The notes below the pieces were generated by a model. The model saw nothing but the letters and a program-made list of their open reading frames with translations. It was not told the origin of the DNA and made no database searches. Source: Mercurialis annua (lineage: Eukaryota > Streptophyta > Magnoliopsida > Malpighiales > Euphorbiaceae). From it: a stretch of 64,000 bases of DNA. Shown piece by piece: positions 47,741-60,018 of the stretch. Position 1 is the first letter of the stretch. Every line of letters begins with the position of its first letter. The position numbers were made by a program, and so were the translations under genes. The stretch spans positions 30,237,879-30,301,878 of the forward strand of contig NC_065571.1 in assembly GCF_937616625.2 (NCBI RefSeq), written 5' to 3'.

Positions 47741-50150
47741 TGTCACTACCCATTTTCATGAATCGCGACCGGCGCTAGGGTATGGGTAATGTAGTACCAA
47801 AACCCGTAGCTAGCCTTTCATTTAACATATAAACACTTAAACCTGTAGAAAACCAATGCTCGGGGGCAACGGAGACTTCAGCCTAAATCTAGCAGTTATA
47901 ATATTCAACAAATAAAATAACATGCTTTCCAATAATAATATTAATTCGGCTTAACATAAATAATTCTGAATAATAATGTAACATGCCAAAGCAATAATAA
48001 TCCAGTCGGACCAATCCGACAACAACTAAAATAAAATACAGACGTCTAGCCAACTACTGCGGTCTAAGAATAAAATAGTTTGACAGTTTATCAAAAATAA
48101 ATGGAACCTCCGAGGAAAAGTAAATGCGGAGATCACCAGACTCTCTCAGATCATAACCCTAGGAAAAATTGGGAAAACAACGGGGTCAGATATACTGAGA
48201 TGAGTTTATACCACTATCTACATTTATTAAGTGGAAAACCTTTAAAAACCGTTAGAACATTTAATAACGATATTACGATTAATAGTTGGAACCCTAATCC
48301 ACAATTCTAAATATATCCATAATCCAATAGGTCTGGTCCCGAGAGCTAAACTACACCGAGTTACCACTGACCATACTTTTACCATATCCAGAGTCCCGAG
48401 AGCTGAGCTACACCGAGTTACTCTATTTGGTCCCGAGAGCTATGCTCACACCGAGTTACCACATTTCCATATATACCTTACCCAGATCATTACCGGTGCG
48501 CATGCAGTCCTAACGATGCCCATTAGGTAGCGTGTTCCAACTAAGAGCCATAATATAAAACAGTTCGAAATATACGTACAACATATATATTTAATAGTAA
48601 AATAACAATTTACTTAATAAAGCGGTAAATAGTAAGTACAAACTCACTGCTTGCTAATCCACGTGAACACCGGCAAGCAACTAATCATGGTTCGCCTCTA
48701 AAACACGAACAGTAGACGAGTCTAGACAAATAAAATAATTATTAAAACAGACCCTAACTCTAGAGAGTACTAGACACCACATAGGACTAGCACAAATTAA
48801 CACGTCGGAATAAAACAAGACAGAACACACAAAAATACCCAATAGGTAATAAACGTTCAATTAACACAAGTATATTGAGTTCTCGCTTAAAATCCAATTT
48901 ATAAATATTATTTAATAATCTTTAAATAATAATTAATTTCTAAATAGTGGGTTAGCCGAGTTATCATTAACTACCAAGCTAACCTCATTTGTCGGGTGAC
49001 CCAAGTCTAACTCGACTCAAAACATTTTTCAATATGAACCCGAGTTTATATTTAGAAAACAATTCAATATAATAATAATCCATTTTAAAAGCGGAACTCA
49101 ATAACTTCAATTTTAAGTAACCCAAGTTACAACCCAAAAACTTAATTAAATAAATCTTATAAAAGTTTAGGGACTAAATTGTACTTTAGCCAATTAAGGA
49201 CTAAACTGTACTTTTACCAATTTGGGACTAAATTGTACTTTAGCCAATTTGATATCCAAAATAAATTTAATTGCTTTTGTTTATAATTAATACAAAATGT
49301 AACTTTACTAATCAAAAACTTAGTTAAATAAGTTTTTAAAAACATTTAGGGGTCAAATTGTAATTTAACCAATTTATACCAAATCGAAATTCAAAGTTAA
49401 ATATAATTACCCGAGTAATTATATTAACTTAATTTTATAAAAATTTAACGTATAAAATTTATCCATTTAAAATCAAATTCATTATCGAAACAAAAGAAAA
49501 TAACTTAAAGGACCTAATTAATTCAAACAAAACATATTAACAATCAACGTGGCAAAAAAACCATCTTCTTCATTCAACTTAAAGGATTCCCGCCCAAGCT
49601 CCTCATCAAACACAAGATTAAAGTTACTGCTTCTAATCAACAATCAAAAATAATAACCTTTAGCAAGATTAATGACCCAACAGTAGCTAACTCATAATCA
49701 ACACATAATAACAAACACCCCATAACGAACGGAGAAAATGACAACCCGAACGAATAACCCATCGCCCAACAAAACTTAGGTAACATAAACATGATTTTTA
49801 ATTATCAATTAACCGATCCAAAAGGTTTATACACATCAAACATAACAGAAATATAACCACGAGGAAGAAAAGATTCGGAAGTAACAAGTTCAACCAAGAA
49901 ACAGTTTCATCAAACTTAAAACGGAAACCGTACGGCGATTGAAAACGAGGTCGATCACGTACCGTTCAACGAAAATGAGGTGGGGAATCGAAGGTATGAG
50001 AGTCTAGAATCTCCGGGATCAAACAAAAACAATTTCGATCTAGAAACAAAAACAAACGAATCAATTAACTGAATGTTGTTCATAAGCCTTAAAACTGAAT
50101 TCAAACAGAACGATACAACGGCGATGGCTCAAACGAAGAAGATAACGTAC
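47741..50150 (-). repeat. Element F right outer LTR, R/U5 side (interrupted)
   Basis: Continues past the point where the inner LTRs break off (49743), reading gacaacccgaacgaataacc as in the left LTR. It is interrupted at 50150 by element D and resumes at 60019 after the duplicated CGTAC. The two parts total about 3,087 bp. Confidence 0.92.
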
Positions 50151-51185
50151 TGTAATACCCTAAAATATTTAATTATTTAATTGGGCCACGTGTCCAGTTT
50201 CGAGTCGCCGGAGTGGCGATATCGGAAAATTTTCCGAGGATTTAAGATAAATAAGTTTTAGTAGATCGGTTTCAGAAAAGAAATTAGCGAAGAATTAAAT
50301 ATTATATTTCAGTTCTAAAGTTAGAACTGGAGTTGAAAGGAAAAATATCGAGAAAAGCCCCAAAATAAAGTATAGAGACTAAAGTGGTAATTTAACCAGT
50401 TGAGTCACGAAAAGGGAAATTATTTCGCCAAGGTCCGCGAAATATTTTATAGTATATGTGGTAAAAATTTCGGGTCAATCGGAGACCTTTTAAAATTTGG
50501 ACGCGGATGCGTTTTGGACTAAAGTGCAACTTTTGAAAAGTTCAAGGACCAAAATGCAAACTAGCCAATTAATCTCGAGAATAGTAATTAAAAGATTATG
50601 GATGGGAAAATATTAATATTGAGATTCATATTGTTTATTGGATATAAATAATACGTATACGTTATGGTTAAAGTGTTAATTAGTTAAGCGAGGGATTAAA
50701 TTGAACGAATGAGAAGTTTAAAGGATTAGTTGTGACAAATAAACAAAACAAGGATTAAAGGAGTATTTTAACCATGTTATATGTATGGATCAGTTTAAAG
50801 AAAAAATCATAAAAAGAGATAGAAGGATCTAGAGAGGTTAACGTTTCATCGATCGATATCGTCGTTTCGCCGCCGTTTCGCTGTTCGGCGTCCGTTTCGG
50901 ACGATTTGCGCGGCGAACTCTTCAGAATTGGAAGCTCTATAAATCTTGAGCTTCAAATCAAGGTAATATTTCAGTTTTGGGTGTTAAAAATAGGAATCTA
51001 TGGGCTGTTTTGAGAGAAATTGTTACGTTTGAATCGTAACGCCTAAAGCATGTCGGTTTTCATCGTTTTTGTAAGGATTCTTGGTGGGTTTTGTGTTAAG
51101 ATGATGTGGGTATGTGTTAGGATGAGTTTTGATTGATTGGGAGCCTCGCCAACGGTCCGTATATGTTGGAAACGTCGTACCCGAA

Positions 51186-51314
51186 GTGGGCACGACGTGC
51201 ACCACAAGGGTGCACGACGTGCACCACCAGAAGTGCACGACGTGCACAAGGAAGGGCACGACGTGCCCTTCATGAAAAATGAGGGGCATGACGTGCCAAG
51301 CTAGCACGACGTGC
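51186..51314 (+). promoter_or_regulatory. GCACGACGTGC palindrome cluster, element D 5' LTR
   Basis: Six or more copies of gcacgacgtgc-type palindromes, several extended to gtgcacgacgtgcac. The 3' LTR version (58637-58745) has lost about 20 bp inside the cluster, as expected of slippage between repeats. Confidence 0.65.
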
Positions 51315-51910
51315 CCTACTTCGATCGTGACCTCCGGGGGACTTCCGGGAGCGAAAATTGGCTTCCGATGGCATGATATGGGTGTAGAACTCTGACAAAT
51401 GTCCTAAAATGAATATTAATAAGACATTATAGCAATGAACATTAACATGATAAGTAATCAAGATATGGATAGAGATCAATAGAGAAAGATACGTTTAGAA
51501 CACGACGGTTATGTTTCGTGTTTTTGTCGTGTTAGGTATCTAGTGCAGTTTTTTAGAATAGGATTCTCTAAGTATATGTTTTAATGATAGAATCCTATGA
51601 TAGATGTGACGGACTATTGAGCTACGAATATGATGAACCAAGAAGCTCGACGAGGATTGACGGACCAGTCTCCTGGAGCTTACGTTCGGATATAAGGAAT
51701 AGCGGTCACTGTGAGTGGCAATTTACTTTCGCGTATTATCATTATTATAAAAGTTATTTTCATATATTATGAATGTTGTTATCTATACACCGCATTTATA
51801 TGATTTGTTTATATGGGCTTTTGTTATGTTTGATTGCTTTGATACATCAACCATGTGGTGATGTTTATGGTCTGCATGATATATTAGATTGGTTTATGTG
51901 AGTTGAATCG

Positions 51911-52110
51911 GATACATCGGTTGGCTTTGCTATCGATGTCAGACATATCAGATACATCGGTTGGCTTCGCTATCGATGTCAGACGTATGAGATACATCGG
52001 TTGGCTTCGCTATCGATGTCAGGCATATAGGATACATCGGTTGGCTTCGCTATCGATGTCAGGCATGTAGGATACATCGGTTGGCTTCGCTATCGATGTC
52101 AGGAGGATGA
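51911..52110 (+). repeat. 40-bp minisatellite, five copies, element D 5' LTR
   Basis: Exactly five 40-bp units beginning at 51911, 51951, 51991, 52031 and 52071. Each carries ACATCG and CGATGT, which can pair around a 14-nt loop. Unit ends vary (agacatatca, agacgtatga, aggcatatag). The copy at 59341-59540 has the same count. Element B lacks this array. Confidence 0.9.
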
Positions 52111-52208
52111 GGTTAAGTACGATATTTATGAAATGAAAAGCCATGAATTATATTCTGAGTATGCGATGTTGTAAATTTAATAATACCGTTAATAATTTGC
52201 ATACTCAC

Positions 52209-52230
52209 TCAGTATTTTCCCAAATACTGA
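52209..52230 (+). other. Perfect hairpin in element D LTR
   Basis: TCAGTATTT, loop TCCC, AAATACTGA, as in element B. Second copy at 59639-59660. Confidence 0.65.
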
Positions 52231-52587
52231 CCCCTCACTTTGATGTTTGCAGGTAGTAGAAGTCGGATCAGACAAACCATATTCATTGTGCCAGAAGTCG
52301 TTGGACTTGCACAAGTATGAGGTCCTAGAGCTGCAGTAGTCAATAGGAGTCAGTAGCAGATTTGTCAATTGACTTCAAATTATTTATTTTAATGTAAACT
52401 CTCATATTATATTTTAATATCTATAATTATATTATCCAAAAGAGTTTTCCATAAACATTTTATATATGATATTATGTTTTTATTTGCGAAAAATTATTAG
52501 TGGTTTTAGGCTTGCTACGGGTTTTGGAGCTACCACTCCCATTCCCTAGCGCCGGTCTCGGCTTAATAATTTGGGTCGTGACAATTG

Positions 52588-52599
52588 TGGTATCAGAGC
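52588..52599 (+). other. Primer-binding site, element D
   Basis: TGGTATCAGAGC four bases after the LTR end; initiator tRNA-Met type. Confidence 0.9.
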
Positions 52600-52651
52600 A
52601 GTTGGTCCAGTTACCTCTGCTAAGATGCGTTTGTCAGTAAGTAACCTAGGA

Positions 52652-52661
52652 ACTACTGCAG
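52652..52661 (+). other. Leader motif complementary to LTR site 52331-52340
   Basis: ACTACTGCAG, exact complement of CTGCAGTAGT in the LTR. GTAAGT (52637-52642) lies upstream, as in B. Confidence 0.5.
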
Positions 52662-54171
52662 CTATATAGAGTTGGGGTTTGTCTGATCCAAGTTGTTAGT
52701 GTGATTTGCTTTGAGATAAGTATGATAAGTTGATTTGTGAAATACTTTTTTGTTTCTTGTGACACGTATATACGAGATATATACGTATATGTTGTTTTGA
52801 TGAAACATGCATACATGATATGCTTTATGAGATGAAACTTCTAGGAGAGGTATTGCCTCCTATGAATAAAATATAATTGATATGATTGTGATTTGATGTC
52901 ATATATATATATGTGTGCTTAGTATCAGATAACGTGAGAGATGCTATTGAATTCGATCGATCGAAATTTCAGAAAGAGTGTGAAGAAGGAAGGAAAAGTT
53001 ACAGAAGTGGGAGAAACCTGCCGGAGACAGAGTTTTAAGGTCTAGAGAACTTACAAAACTTAAAGTTTATAACTTGTTAAAGTTATTTGTTTAACGATTC
53101 TAAAAGCATAATTGTGCCTAGACCCGATACAAAAATACATGATTGCCACGACATTGATAGAAATGCATCACTACATACATCAATACATGCATTAATAGGA
53201 CATGCATCATATGCATTATGCTCCGACGAAGAGGTGAGATGTGGAAACTCTTTGGGGATGAGAGACGTCATCACCCTAGTGCACAATTTTGCTAAGATTT
53301 AAATGAAATTTTCAAATGAGTCGTTTTATTTGAAAGAGTTCTCAAAGAAGTTTTGTTTTTATGTAAGTATACCTGACCAGAACTCTGTGACGGAAGTGAA
53401 GTGCTCGCGAGCAAGCTGCGATCAAGGCTACGAGGTGAATGAATACGTATAATTGTGAGAACATAGGATGTGTGCCTCTAATTAATAAACTTAGCCTTGA
53501 TTGAATAAACTAGTATACGACTAGAATAATATATGTGTTTGGATAGTAAAGCATATCCGATTAACAGCGTATAGAACATTTATGTTATGTTTTGATACTT
53601 TTGATGTTTGATTAAGTCCAGGTGAGCGGAATGCTCGCAAGACTTAAAATACAATACGTAATCAAGGAAATCTAGGGGACATTGATTTTCTTGAATCCGG
53701 TCAACATAGATGCTTATAGCTACGATAGTATATGCGGATAACATATACAACGCGAATATATGTTTTGATAATTTGCTAAGTCTACAATGGGTTAGAATAC
53801 TCAGAAGACTAGCAATAGGAGACGTAATCCTAGAAGGTCAAAAGGGAGGAGACGTTTCTAAAGTCCAACTTACATGGACAGTGATCAATTGTGATGATTA
53901 GTGAGTGTATATTTTAAGGAATTTATCAGTATTCCTTTATATAATCGCTCTACTATGAACAAAGAACTGTGTGAATGTGTGTTGTTGCACAGCAAGTATA
54001 TGAGGCGCGAGAAGAAGATTGAGGTAATCAAAGCAAATGCAACTTACTCCAATTGGCCAGTAAAGGCCAGAGACGAGATAAAGGTCAACGGGAACTTAGC
54101 AAAGTAAAGTGGGAACATACAGGCATCGAAAGGGCTGCAATAGCCCAACATCGTTATAAGTCAGTTAGCCG
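52662..54171 (+). other. Element D interior, 5' part, no gene recognised
   Basis: About 1.5 kb with no credible coding region. A block at 53245-53400 (aactctttggggatgagag, then cgtcatcac) resembles 16770-16940 of element B. Small frames such as that near 53087 are not supported by any motif. Confidence 0.6.
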
Positions 54172-54180
54172 TAAAAACAA

Positions 54181-54516
54181 GGCCAAACTCATAAAAAGGT
54201 CCCTATACTTTACACTTTTTTTCTGTAGGTCCTTATACTTCATTTTTGTATTATCTGGTCCCTCTACTTACCTATTTTTGATTTTCAGATCCTTTGTGAG
54301 TTTTTTCCAGTCCCTCTACTTACAATTTTTGTTTCCTCCAGTCCTATTACTTACAATTTTTGTTTCCTCCAGCCACACAAAAGGACCGGAAAAAATTCAT
54401 AAAGGACCTAAAAATTAAAAATAGGTAAGTAGAGGGACCAAGTAATACAAAAATGAAGTATAAGGACTTACGGAAAAAAATGTGTAAAGTACAGGGACGT
54501 CTATATGGGTTAAGCC
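54181..54516. mobile_element. 336-bp Mutator-type MITE
   Basis: A foldback element. The left arm starts ggccaaactcataaaaaggt and the right arm, reversed, starts ggcttaacccatatagacgt; the arms match over about 135 bp with scattered differences (shared words include ccttatacttcatttttgta and ggtccctctacttaccta). It is flanked by the perfect 9-bp duplication TAAAAACAA (54172-54180 and 54517-54525). Long terminal inverted repeats with a 9-bp duplication are typical of Mutator-like elements. It has no transposase and would have been moved in trans. The 121-codon open frame across it is incidental. Confidence 0.85.
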
Positions 54517-54525
54517 TAAAAACAA

Positions 54526-55170
54526 CTGATATAAGGAATGGTGTGCCAATAATAAGACGATGGATATAAAGACAATATTAGCGTGAAAAAAGAGATACCT
54601 TAAGAGGTTTAGTAAAACTGTGATGACTTTAAATTGAGCCGTTGGATCAAGATGATATCGGAATATGATGTTTTAAGACGATTACCTAAGTATTAATCGC
54701 CGCGATCGTTGAATTATGAGCTTAAGTTAGTTTAATAAGAGTATCAATGGAAAATATATATGGATAAAGATAACGAGCCAAGAGGGCGTGTGACGAGAAT
54801 ACAAAAGACAGATTATAGAATTTGATTAACTAGGTACAGTTAACATCAGAGTTACAGGGGATTGAATAGTTTAAAGTATAAGATTTAGCTTGCTGAGTAC
54901 AGCCAACACCAACTCTGTATGAGAATGAATAGTTAGAGATACATGATAAGAAAGATCAAGAGATAGACGGCAAGTATTGCATTAAGTGGATTAGAGAGTT
55001 AAAACTTTCGCTTCAAGATTTCGATTATGAAGCGAAATAGTAGGCTGTGAAAGGTACAAATGTAAAGAATGCTTAAGAAGTGTTAAACTTTAGACTTCAA
55101 GTTAGATCAAATAAATACTAAAGTGTATAATATGATCGATATAGAAGATTGATTATGATCCTTCAAGGAT
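54526..55170 (+). other. Element D interior between MITE and gag remnant
   Basis: Purine-rich, no gene recognised. Words such as aagaaagatcaagagatag resemble the composition of the element B interior. Confidence 0.6.
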
Positions 55171-55176
55171 TAAGAT

Positions 55177-55488
55177 GTGTTAAACACGATCAAACTTGTT
55201 TGGTGTATTCCCAGAAGAAGATCCTCAGGAAGGGGACTTCGGGGAAGAAAAGTTATCAGACGAGTCTGGTGTCGAGGAGTACCGGTCTGGTTCAGTGTAT
55301 GGAATTATCGAAATCTGAGGGAGGATGCAGAGATAACCAACGGTCAATCACAAGTGGCTTTGAATCAGGTGAAGAGGCAAATGTGCTCCTTCTCTCGAGG
55401 AATGCTACCAGTGGGACTGTACTCCACTGACTTTCTGCATATAGTTAAGGGAGTGCCAGAGATACATGACGTGTATGATAAAGTATAA
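55177..55488 (+). pseudogene. Gag-like remnant of element D, homologous to that of B
   Basis: The acidic segment (EEDPQEGDFGEEKLSDES, VEEYRS) is read in the frame starting near 55212. A deletion of about 10 bp near 55285, relative to B, then moves homology to another frame, which reads YRNLREDAEITNGQ, VALNQVKRQM and LPVGLYSTDFL. Element B has YRNLRKDEGLVNGQ, VVLNQVRRQM and LPVGLYSSDFL. The IRGLG segment of B was not found here. The open frame alone starts out of frame with the acidic part, so the ORF is partly artificial. Not functional as it stands. Confidence 0.6.
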
Positions 55489-57565
55489 GGATGCAAAAGT
55501 AGATTATGGATAATAAGAAATCAGTTAAAGTAATCAGAGTTAAGAAAAATACAGATAACTTGCGTATGACGCAAGGAACTCGATAAAAGTAATCAAAAAA
55601 AAAAGTCATAAGAGTTGACAAGGAGATTAGAGAAATGGAACTCTATGTATTCAAGAATACAGAGAAACAAAGAGAAGTAAAGATGATAGAGATATAGAAT
55701 CGGATCATTGACAGTTAAGATGTCAATAAGGGTACAATAGTGCAATATGTAAGTAATCGAAAGTGCACTACGCTAAAAATTCAGAGAAATAGACTGTAAC
55801 CTATTATTCAGTCGGTGATCAACGTTAAGAGTGCTGAAGCAAGAAATATCGGACATGTGAGACGTGATAGAGATGATATCAACATAGGATTGGCCTTACA
55901 GACGGCTATGATGACAGTACAAATACGATAAGACGATACGTGTACGATTAAGAACATACTACATCGGGAAATTCAAACAAAGAAGACCACAACTCTCTAT
56001 AATGATCGATGATGTGGATAATAAAAGCAAGTAATAAGTGATATATAAGATACGATGAAGAGGAAAGCAAAGAATACAATGGAAGACGATCAAGAAACAT
56101 GATAAGAGCGTGAATAAAGAACGCAAGAAGAATACCATAGGATCATAGCATTTAGACTATGAATCCTATTGGATGATTAAGGACAAGAAGTCAAAGAAAA
56201 AAAATTATGAAGGAGTACATCTACGATATGGACAAAAGTAGGAATAACAAGTGAAATAGCAAGATCGTATATAATAATGAGAAGTAAGCTTAACACTATG
56301 TGATAGTAGAGAGAAATGATTTGAAAGCTAAAAGCCAAACTGAGATTGAGAATTGGAAGAAAGAAATAGATAAGAAAGAGTTAGATTATGAGGATAAATG
56401 CTAAAAGCATTTTTGAAAGTCAAAAGATGATCAATGCCAAGAAGGTGACAGAGGAAATGAGAGAGGATAATGAATAAAAAGATCAAGCATAAAGTAAGTA
56501 AAGACCTCATCAGAGGACATTCTGATGTAAGTATATAATTGGAAGAGGATTAAGATCCTCATTCAAGGATTATAAGCAAAGAAAGCTTACTTGAGCATAG
56601 GTCACACGCTGTCTTATTAAAATAAGAAGTCAGCGACCAATATGAAAATCCTAGCTGGTTGAAAACTAGATTGATGAAATAGATTGATGTAAAGTAAGAA
56701 GGAACAAGAAGTTTCAAAAATAGCGTGTTATGCTAAAGAAAAGAAAGTGAGTCAATAAACATACGAGATATATATTGACGCAAGAAGAAAGGCAAGTAAG
56801 CCTTACAAGGAGAGTAAACAGAAACCTTATTAAAGGATACACCATGGAGAACCACCTCATGGAAAACCATGTTAAGCAACAATAACGAAGGAATCTTCAT
56901 ACGAGAAGAGATATAATGAGACAAAAGAGGATAGCGGATAATGAGATAAGTTCCTAGCAGTACAACAAATAACAATCGGATGACAGCAACAGTAATACAA
57001 AAGAAACTACGTAAGTAAAGAAGCATGAGTTAATTGAGTATTCACATTACTCAATAAGGAATGATGATAGGATTAGACGTATTGAACAAAAGTAAAGAAT
57101 CAAGAATAGAGAGTCGCAAGTACATATGTATACAACTAATGTGATCGTAAGAAAAGATGTTTGAGGCCAAGATCAAGTCGTAATAACGACTGATTGAAGA
57201 AGATTAAGAGGTGCGAACCAGTGGATAAACAATATCCTCTATTAATGATTGAGGAAGTTGAGTTACAAGGATTATCGTCTTTTATTATAAGACATCATTA
57301 GAACGAACTATCATTGAATATCAATATTAGACTAAGAGTTTATAATATTGAATGTCAGACAAAGGACAAACACAAGAGTTGTGTTATAGAATAAAGAGAA
57401 GAAATCAAAAGTAAAGTTGTCAGTGATAACTGACGTCAAAGTGTAAGAAGTACCAAAAGTGAATTGACAATTCCATGCGCTGACAGATGTCGTAAAATAA
57501 ACACGTTATTCCTACTATAAAGTAAGTTCAAAATGTTAAGGGGATTAAAGTAAGAAAGGAATATG
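55489..57565 (+). other. Element D interior, 3' part, purine-rich and non-coding
   Basis: About 2.1 kb rich in A and G on the plus strand, like 16086-19021 of B. No reverse transcriptase, integrase or other motif recognised. Confidence 0.65.
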
Positions 57566-57601
57566 AAAATTCGAGGACGAATTTTTATAAGGGGGGAAGA
57601 A
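57566..57601 (+). other. Polypurine tract and adjacent inverted repeat, element D
   Basis: AAATTCGAGGACGAATTT, then AAGGGGGGAAGAA (57589-57601) next to the 3' LTR. Identical to element B over this stretch. Confidence 0.9.
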
Positions 57602-60013
57602 TGTAATACCCCAAAATATTTAATTATTTAATTGGGCCACGTGTCCAGTTTCGAGTCGCCGGAGTGGCGATATCGGAAAATTTTCCGAGGATTTAAGATA
57701 AATAAGTTTTAGTAGATCGGTTTCAGAAAAGATATTAGCGAAGAATTAAATATTATATTTCAGTTCTAAAGTCAGAACTGGAGTTGAAAGGAAAAATATC
57801 GAGAAAAGCCCAAAAATAAAGTATAGAGACTAAAGTGGTAATTTAACCAGTTGAGTCACGAAAAGAGAAATTATTTCGCCAAGGTCCGCGAAATGTTTTA
57901 TAGTATATGTGGTAAAAATTTCGGGTCAATCGGAGACCTTTTAAAATTTGGACGCGGATGCGTTTTGGACTAAAGTGCAACTTTTGAAAAGTTCAAGGAC
58001 CAAAATGCAAACTAGCCAATTAATCTCGAGAATAGTAATTAAAAGATTATGGACGGGAAAATATTAATATTGATATTCATATTGTTTATTGGATATAAAT
58101 AATACGTATACGTTATGATTAAAGTGTTAATTAGTTAAGCGAGGGATTAAATTGAACGAATGAGAAGTTTAAAGGATTAGTTGTGACAAATAAACAAAAC
58201 AAGGATTAAAGGAATATTTTAACCATGTTATATGTATGGATCAGTTCAAATAAAAAATCATAGAAAGAGATAGAAGGATCCAGAGAAGTTAACGTTTCAT
58301 CGATCGATATCGTCGTTTCACCGCCGTTTCGCTGTTCGGCGTTCGTTTCGGACGATTTTCGCGGCGAACTCTTCAGAATTGGAAGCTCTATCAATCTTGA
58401 GCTTCAAATCAAGGTAATATTTCAGTTTTGGGTGTTAAAAATAGGAATCTATGGTCTGTTTTGAGAGAAATTGTTACGTTTGAATCGTAACGCCTAAAGC
58501 ATGTCGGTTTTCATCGTTTTTGTAAGGATTCTTGGTGGGTTTTGTGTTAAGATGATTTGGGTATGTGTTAGGATGAGTTTTGAGTGATTTGGAGCCTCGC
58601 AAACGGTCTGTATATGTCGAAAACGTCGTACCCGAAGTGGGCACGACGTGCACCACAAGGGTGCACGACGTGCACCACCAGAAGTGTACGACGTGCCCTT
58701 CATGAAAAATGAGGGGCAGGACGTGCCAAGCTAGCACGACGTGCCCTACTTCGATCGTGACCTCCGGGGGACTTCCGGGAGCGAAAATTGGCTTCCGATG
58801 GCATGATATTGGTGTAGAACTCTTACAAATGTCCTAAAATGAATATTAATAAGACATTATAGCAATGAACATTAACATGATAAGTAATCAAGATATGGAT
58901 AGAGATCTATAGAGAAAGATAAGTTTAGAACACGACGGTTATGTTTCGTGTTTTTGTCGTGTTAGGTATCTAGTGCAGCTTTTTAGAATAGGATTCTCTA
59001 AGTATATGTTTTAATGATAGAATCCTATGATAGATGTGACGGACTATTGAGCTACGAATATGATGAACCAAGAAGCTCGACGAGGATTGACGGACCAGTC
59101 TCCTGGAGCTTACGTTCGGATATAAGGAATAGCGGTCACTGTGAGTGGCAATTTACTTTCGCATATTATTATTATTATAAAAGTTATTTTCATATATTAT
59201 GAATGTTGTTATCTATACACCGCATTTATATGATTTGTTTATATGGGCTTTTGTTATGTTTGATTGCTTTGATACATCAACCTTGTGGTGATGTTTATGG
59301 TCTGCATGATATATTAGATTGGTTTATGTGAGTTGAATCGGATACATCGGTTGGCTTTGCTATCGATGTCAGACATATCAGATACATCGGTTGGCTTCGC
59401 TATCGATGTCAGACGTATGAGATACATCGGTTGGCTTCGCTATCGATGTCAGGCATATAGGATACATCGGTTGGCTTCGCTATCGATGTCAGGCATGTAG
59501 GATACATCAGTTGGCTTTGCTATCGATGTCAGGAGGATGAGGTTAAGTACGATATTTATGAAATGAAAAGCCATGAATTATATTCTGAGTATGCGATGTT
59601 GTAAATTTAATAATACCGTTAATAATTTGCATACTCACTCAGTATTTTCCCAAATACTGACCCCTCACTTTGATGTTTGCAGGTAGTAGAAGTCGGATCA
59701 GACAAACCATATTCATTGTGCCAGAAGTCGTTGGACTTGCACAAGTATGAGGTCCTAAAGCTGCAGTAGTCAATAGGAGTCAGTAGCAGATTTGTCAATT
59801 GACTTCAAATTATTGATTTTAATGTAAACTCTCATATTATATTTTAATATCTATAATTATATTATCCAAAAGAGTTTTCCATAAACATTTTATATATGAT
59901 ATTATGTTTTTATTTGCGAAAAATTATTAGTGGTTTTAGGCTTGCTACGGGTTTTGGAGCTACCACTCCCATTCCCTAGCGCCGGTCTCGGCTTAATAAT
60001 TTGGGTCGTGACA
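57602..60013 (+). repeat. Element D 3' LTR (2,412 bp)
   Basis: Matches 50151-52583 with numerous single-base changes and a gap of about 20 bp in the palindrome cluster. Contains the five-copy minisatellite at 59341-59540. Followed by CGTAC. Confidence 0.95.
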
Positions 60014-60018
60014 CGTAC

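Larger units (their letters stand above)
28483..49743 (-). repeat. Three tandem 7,087-bp units of element F
   Basis: Units 28483-35569, 35570-42656 and 42657-49743. Every homologous landmark is offset by exactly 7,087 bp (stop codons at 30256, 37343, 44430; gag starts at 33219, 40306, 47393). Each unit holds truncated integrase, RNase H, reverse transcriptase, protease, gag, primer site, leader and about 2 kb of LTR. The two inner unit boundaries are identical (gagaaaatgata then gctcttggtc), so both derive from one breakpoint. Units 2 and 3 share changes absent from unit 1. Confidence 0.92.
50151..52583 (+). repeat. Element D 5' LTR (2,433 bp)
   Basis: TGTAATACCC start (one base different from the 3' copy: cctaaaat against ccccaaaat) and GGGTCGTGACA end. 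Contains a palindrome cluster, a five-copy 40-bp minisatellite, a perfect hairpin and the ctgcagtagt site. Confidence 0.95.
50151..60013 (+). mobile_element. Element D: non-autonomous LTR element carrying a MITE
   Basis: Plus-strand element, related to B, flanked by CGTAC (50146-50150 and 60014-60018). Removing it with one duplication restores an F LTR. It has two LTRs, a primer-binding site, a 5-kb interior and a polypurine tract but no pol. The interior holds a 336-bp Mutator-type MITE and a short gag remnant shared with B. The LTRs differ at many more sites than those of B and by a gap of about 20 bp in the palindrome cluster, so D is the older insertion. It lies in the U3/R part of the only F LTR that could drive the array. 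Confidence 0.92.

Noticed and set aside
28483..49743. Three independent insertions of the same element
   Set aside because: Exact 7,087-bp spacing, identical junctions, no target duplications between units and shared lesions all argue for tandem duplication.
51911..52110. CRISPR-like array of 40-bp repeats
   Set aside because: The units are contiguous with no unique spacers, lie inside an LTR, are duplicated in the other LTR, and the genome is a plant's.
54053..54418. 121-codon open frame as a gene with a membrane-like protein
   Set aside because: It runs across the arms of the MITE foldback; the hydrophobic protein is a translation of the T-rich arm.
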